A stretch of DNA of 64,000 nucleotides from NCBI RefSeq assembly GCF_963676685.1, contig NC_092344.1, positions 49,312,830 through 49,376,829 on the forward strand. Direction: 5' to 3'. The notes beneath the pieces are model-generated. The model made no database searches. It saw only the letters and a program-made list of their open reading frames with translations, and was not told where the DNA came from. Made by a program: the position numbers and the translations under genes. Of the stretch, positions 59,550-64,000 are shown one piece after another. Positions within the stretch are counted from its first letter, which is position 1. Each line of letters opens with the position of its first letter. The DNA comes from Mytilus edulis (Eukaryota; Mollusca; Bivalvia; Mytilida; Mytilidae).

Positions 59550-59790
59550 AAAAAGAACATGTGGTGTGTTTGCCAATGAGACAACTCTCCACATCAAACC
59601 AAATGACGCAGACTTTAACGACTATAGGTCACCGTACGGTCTTCAACAATGAGCAAATCGCATACTACATAGTCAGTTATAAATCGCCCTGAAATAACAA
59701 ATTAATGTAAAAAAAAATCAAACGAGCAAACTAACGGCCTAATTTTTTTTTTTAAATCGGAACGAAAAACAAATATTTAACTCATCAACA
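59550..59790 (+). repeat. R2 repeat copy
   Basis: AACATGTGGTGTGTTTGCCA, GAGACAACTCTCCACATC, CGGTCTTCAACAATGAGC and AACTAACGGCCTAA in R2 order. Confidence 0.65.
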
Positions 59791-60465
59791 AAAGGAGAGG
59801 GACGAAAGAAACCAAAGGGACAGTCAAACTCATCAATCTAAAACAAAAAGACAACGCCATGGCTAAAAATGAAAAACACAAACAAAAAACAGCACACATG
59901 ACACAACATAGAAAACTAAAGAATAAACAACACGAACCCCTAAAAAAACTAGGGGTGATCTCAGGTGCTCCACAAGGGTAAGCAGATCCTGCTCCACATG
60001 TGGTACCCGTCGTGTTGCTTATGTGATAACAAATCCGGTAAATAGCCTTAATTCGGTAGGTCACATTCATGAAAGGGAAGAGGATTGTAGTTGCGACGTA
60101 GGGAACATATCCGATATCATTTGTGAAACGGTTATTCCATAACGGTCAACCAACTCGTGATGGCGTCCGTAAAATTTACGAAGGGATGATTTCAACTTCA
60201 CCATTTGGAACTCTTGGTTTAATAGTTTCCTTGTGAGCAGCAACCCTCTATCAAGAAAGTCCCGATAGGAAATGCAAGCACGGGAATATCGTATCAATTG
60301 GGAGATATATACCCCGTATGCAGGTGCTGCTGGAATGTTGCTACTTAGAAATGGAAAGTTCACAATTGGAAAGCTGAAATCATCTCTTTTGTCGTAATGT
60401 GTTGTTTTCAACCGACCCTCTTTGTCAATTTCTAGATGTAAGTCAATGTATTGTCTTATATACAA
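59777..60465 (-). pseudogene. Reverse transcriptase C-terminal fragment with its 3' region
   Basis: Minus strand, 132 codons (60465-60067): YIDLHLEIDKEGRLKTTHYD, RDDFSFPIVNFPFL, SSNIPAAPAYGVYISQLIRY, LDRGLLLTRKLLNQEFQMV, RKFYGRHHELVDRYGITVSQ. It is open to its stop, unlike the copy at 52.8-53.8 kb, but the RT palm upstream is absent. The non-coding 3' region (60066-59800) contains ACCTACCGAATTAAGGC and GGAGCACCTGAGATCACCCC. It serves as the uninterrupted reference for both insertions in the other copy. I recognise the protein as RT-derived but cannot assign the clade. Confidence 0.7.
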
Positions 60466-60477
60466 GATATTGTCTTA

Positions 60478-61037
60478 TATGTGTAAAACTTGACAAAAAA
60501 CATAGAAATTATCTCCGACTTCGTTTAATTAAATCAAATTCAGAATAGAATGATTTTTACCCACACCAATGGTTCATCTATTTAAAAAAAATCAAATTCA
60601 GAGAAGAATGATTTTTACGCAAACTTATGGTCAACAACTGACAATCACTGAATTGAATTACAAGCTCATGATTTGGGACAGGCATATACATACATATGTG
60701 GCGGGGTTAAACATGATAGCGGGATCCAAACCCTCCCCAAACCTGGAACAGTGGTGTAACAGTACAACATAAGAACAAACTATAGAAAAGGTCATCAGAT
60801 GGATACAAATAGAAATATTATAAAATAAAACGGTTACATACTTGATGCTGTCAAGTTTTGTGAATTTTTAGGATTGTGTCATAAAATGTGTAAAACTTGA
60901 CAAAAAACACAGAAATGATCTCCGACTTCTTTTGATTAAATCAGATTCAGAATAGAATGATTTTTACCCACACCAATCGTTCATCTATTTAAAAAAAATC
61001 AAATCCAGAGAAGAATGATTTTTACGCAATCTTATGA
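60478..61037 (+). repeat. ~150-bp direct repeat pair around an R2 3' fragment
   Basis: 60478-60628 and 60886-61037 both read GTGTAAAACTTGACAAAAAA through AGAATAGAATGATTTTTACC to AGAGAAGAATGATTTTTACG. The 60640-60780 interval is the 3' part of R2 (GGCGGGGTTAAACATGATAG). Confidence 0.7.
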
Positions 61038-61048
61038 TTCATCTATCT

Positions 61049-61756
61049 TTAAAGAGGCACTAGCTACGAGATATATAAAAAATCTAAAGTTTGATTTTTT
61101 TTCTGTTTAATCAATAAAAAAAGTGAAATAGTGAAATAACAATTCGCTTTTTGCAGCCAAAAATGTTCAATTTTGTCAAATTACGTTCAGAAACATTGAT
61201 AATTAGTAATTCACTTGCAAGTGAATGAGTCGACCTATTTTAATCCGTATTCATGTGAACTTCAATTTAACCCCTTGCTAGAGATTGACAACGCATGCAT
61301 TGTACGTCTACTGGTTATTTAAAGAAAAGGAATGTCAACAATGAAAGTGAAACTACGGTCAATCATTTGATTACTAGTTCGATGCACATGAAATCATTCT
61401 TATACGGTTAAAAACAATGACAAATACATGTATCTATTTTTAATCTATAAAAAAAAATAAAACAGACCTATAAAAATCCAATTGCACGTGTTGGTTTAAT
61501 CGATCTATATCTATTCATATCTTTATTTATGTTTACATCGCTTATACGGTCATCTGAGGTCAAATCGATAGTTAATTGATGGCGTCTGGACTAAAATACA
61601 CACGAAACGAACCTATATATTATCTACCCCATGCTCTGTAAACTGTTTATTTTAGACTTTTGATAGTTTGGATAAATATTTTACATTGTTATAAATCAAA
61701 TATGAGAATTTGTGTCAAATTTGTGACCATGAATTTGACGGCTAGTGCCCCTTTAA
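61049..61756. mobile_element. 708-bp piggyBac-like MITE
   Basis: TTAA at 61049-61052 and 61753-61756 flank inverted ends AGAGGCACTAGC and GCTAGTGCCCCT. TTAA target sites with short inverted ends are typical of piggyBac-type elements. The interior has no transposase. Confidence 0.65.
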
Positions 61757-62166
61757 AGACCATAATATTTAAATGCATGTTTTTCCATGACAAACATCCT
61801 GACATATTCGCTATGGTTTAACATCATAACCATTGCAATATAGTTTTTTTCAATTTAAAACACGTCTCTTAAATGAATATTTAAACAAAACAATATGCAG
61901 AAAAAATAAACAAACCGCATTCAAGCATATTTTTTTTTAAATTTCAACAACATTTTCTGACCAAACCAATATAACTTAGAATATTTTTTGGTTGTGGTTA
62001 GGCCATACGGGAGACTGTGGTTAAAGGTTTTAACAGATAAATTCAATGTAAGTATGACATTTAGAACTTGATTAATGAACATATTTACAAGTATTGCGAA
62101 ACTTACGTCACACCTGCACTGAACCATTCATTTCCTCTATTACAGTTTATTTCCTCATATGGAGTG

Positions 62167-62244
62167 TATATAAGACAGAAATAAATTTAAAACTTATCAA
62201 AACATTTCTGTACACCGTTAAATAACGATACGCATATATTCAAG
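62167..62244 (+). promoter_or_regulatory. TATA box and non-coding first exon of the third family member
   Basis: TATATAAG lies at 62167-62174. About 70 bases further on, TTCAAG|GTAAGT gives a consensus splice donor at 62244/62245, about 450 bp before the acceptor in front of the ATG exon. Transcription would start near 62195-62205, so the first exon is a short 5'UTR. The upstream sequence resembles the promoter of the gene at 48.6-49.9 kb (TTTCCT...TATATAAG...CAG). Confidence 0.6.
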
Positions 62245-62694
62245 GTAAGTTATTTGTCTATAATGAATTTATTTTTCAAAATATAATAGATTATATTTTA
62301 ATGTATGCAATTAATGTTTAATTTAAAGAACAACAACTCTATCTTGTTAAAACAATAGATTCGCAGTATAAGATATATGAATAATGATGATGATTATGAT
62401 TTGAGCATGAAATATTTCTAGCAACGTCAAATCATCTAAAATCACGGATTCAAAAGATATAAGAATAGTCCTAATCAGTTAAAAACAATTCGAGGATTAA
62501 CAGATAAATGTCTTTTTTCTTAATACTATAATGTATGGCAATAATACATTTTCCATGGTGAATCCTGCAGATAAGTTTTGCAGTACTCGTTTAAGGCATC
62601 AGATATATTGAAAGAATACATTTTTTATTTTTTAGTGACATTTTCAAACCAATCAATTTTAGTTGCATTTGTTTTAATATTCATTCTAGGTATA

Positions 62695-64000
62695 ATGGAA
62701 GGGAAAGCTGTTATCATTTTCTTTGGCTTTATAGCATGTGCTTTTGCTGGTATGTATTTTATGACGTTATATATTTTTATTATTATTCAAATCAGGATTT
62801 ATACAAAGGAATAAGTCATGAGCAATCATTTTTAAAACTTTACAGACCAAATTTTTGTAAACAAACTATCCAAAGATTCTTTAAAAAATGATTAAAATAC
62901 ATGAATGTTAAAATTAACATACAAACAATGATACATCGTTTCAACACTTGGCTTATACGTTTACCATTCCTCATAAGGAAACAATCGCAGAAAACAAGGA
63001 AATTTGAAATCATTTAAGGAAAAAAATTGTAAAAGGAAAATCAAAAATGACGGATACATAACATAAGAATACCTATCATATTATATTTAAAACGCAAACA
63101 TGTTTTACGATTGGTGTTAGTAAATTAGAACAGCGGTTTTTGAGTTGGATATTTACTTGGATCTTGATATTATTCAAATGAAGATTTATACAAAGGAATA
63201 AGTCATGAGCAAACATTATTAAAACATTACAACCCAAATATTTGAAAATGAAACAATCAAAAAATTCTTTAAAGAAGTTTATTAAATACATGAATGTTAG
63301 AATTAACATACAAAAACTGATACATCGTTTCGACACATTTTGAAATCATTTAAGAATAAAAATTGTAGCAGACAAAGCGAAAATGACGAATACATAACAT
63401 GAGAATACCTTATATATTGTATTTAAAGCACAAACATGTTTACAATTAGTGTAAGTAAATTAGAACAGCGGTTTTTAACTTGGAAATATAGTTAATAGAA
63501 CATAGAGTAAAAACAAAAACACCTAATGTTTGGTCATTGTTAAGAAAATACAAAAAATACTCACTTCTAACGATAAACCGTGAAAGTACTTATACTATAT
63601 GTAATATTTATATAAGTAATACATTCTTTAAAAAACACTTTGGTTGTAAAACAAATATTGAAACCGAATAATACTATAATCTGTTCTACATCACTGTTTA
63701 GATTTATGTAGACAAAATGCGCGTCTGTCTTATCAAATTAAAAGCCTGGTACCTTTCTTTTCGAATGAAAATTCATATTTCAACATTTCTAATTAATATT
63801 TATTATTACAGTATATTCACCCAAAGGCGGGAAAGCTTGTGAAATTGAATGCTCTAGTCATTCAGAATGTCTAGATGGATACAAATGCCAAACCGAAGGA
63901 TGTGATCGTATGTGCAGACCTGGAAGAGTAATCTTATCAAATGCAGTTGTCGGATCAGACATTATTACAGCTGGATGCGTTCAGAGATGTATGGACCGAG
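62695..64000 (+). CDS. Third member of the same secreted cysteine-rich family (3' end beyond the window)
   Basis: The signal exon is 62695-62749 (MEGKAVIIFFGFIACAFA plus one base), with a GT donor at 62750. The next exon starts at 63812 after TTATTATTACAG in the same phase and runs off the window. The readable mature part starts VYSPKGGKAC and has cysteines at 28, 32, 38, 44, 49 and 53, spaced C-x3-C-x5-C-x5-C-x4-C-x3-C as in the gene at 39756. It then reaches GCVQRC, the start of the C-x3-C...C-x3-C segment. A nonapeptide array should follow outside the window. An upstream TATA box and donor define a non-coding first exon near 62.2 kb. The intron carries a ~390-bp tandem duplication. The element CSSHSEC...YKCQTEGC is strikingly WAP-like, with Q where the second cysteine of the usual KCC would be. 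Confidence 0.85.
62775..63480 (+). repeat. Tandem duplication inside intron of the third family member
   Basis: About 62775-63165 and 63166-63480 are two copies of the same intronic sequence. Both contain GATTTATACAAAGGAATAAG, then ATACATGAATGTTA and TGATACATCGTTTC, with scattered substitutions and indels. The duplication lies between the signal exon and the main exon. Confidence 0.7.

Noticed and set aside
59777-60070. 97-codon minus-strand frame with a hydrophobic C-terminus
   Set aside because: It is the non-coding 3' region of the RT element, repeated at 57.5 kb without the same frame.

Overview
The window looks like nuclear DNA of a marine bivalve, most probably a mussel (Mytilus). It is strongly AT-rich and gene-poor, and its only convincing host genes are small, intron-containing, secreted cysteine-rich proteins. 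It is packed with nested mobile elements of bivalve type: an LTR element, a tyrosine-recombinase (Ngaro-like) retrotransposon, a CR1-like LINE, a tRNA-derived SINE, and many TIR elements. The species is my inference. A run of 100 N at 9621-9720 marks an assembly gap.

Layout. 1-9.6 kb: repeat copies, an LTR element with a non-coding interior (3.05-6.77 kb), a long-armed foldback element (7.05-7.91 kb) and short MITEs. 9.9-14.5 kb: a ~1 kb duplicated block carrying an identical 66-codon ORF, a ~178-bp satellite, and a 21-bp minisatellite with a MITE inside it. 15-20 kb: a tRNA-derived SINE and AT-rich repeats. 20.8-26.9 kb: a small TIR element with subterminal repeats, split by a decayed 5.06-kb Ngaro-like retrotransposon whose split direct repeats A1...B1-A2-B2 are all readable. 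27.0-30.9 kb: a LINE with an esterase-type ORF1 (5' truncated) and an intact endonuclease/RT ORF2. 34.46-35.51 kb: a 5'-truncated LINE with a 15-bp target duplication. 36.2-38.3 kb: a 2.08-kb TIR element whose unoccupied paralogous site lies at 52.15 kb. 52.8-57.7 kb: an RT pseudogene broken by two separate TIR insertions; its uninterrupted relative is at 59.8-60.5 kb.

Host genes. Three members of one secreted family lie at 39.76-41.13 kb (+), 48.65-49.86 kb (-) and 62.70 kb to the window end (+, cut off). All share a 55-nt signal-peptide exon (MEGKAV...), a phase-1 intron, a 5'UTR acceptor a few bases before the ATG, and one large exon. The complete members contain C-x3-C-x7-C-x3-C, then an uninterrupted array of nine-residue repeats (consensus S-L/V-D-R-I-I-P-G-G; exactly 6 copies in one gene and 13 in the other), then a six-cysteine C-terminal module. 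Two members also carry an N-terminal WAP-like domain that lacks exactly the two cysteines which form one disulfide in canonical WAP domains. I do not recognise this family; it is the best candidate here for something undescribed.

Everything else is transposon-derived or repeat DNA. Gene function and expression cannot be read from sequence alone.
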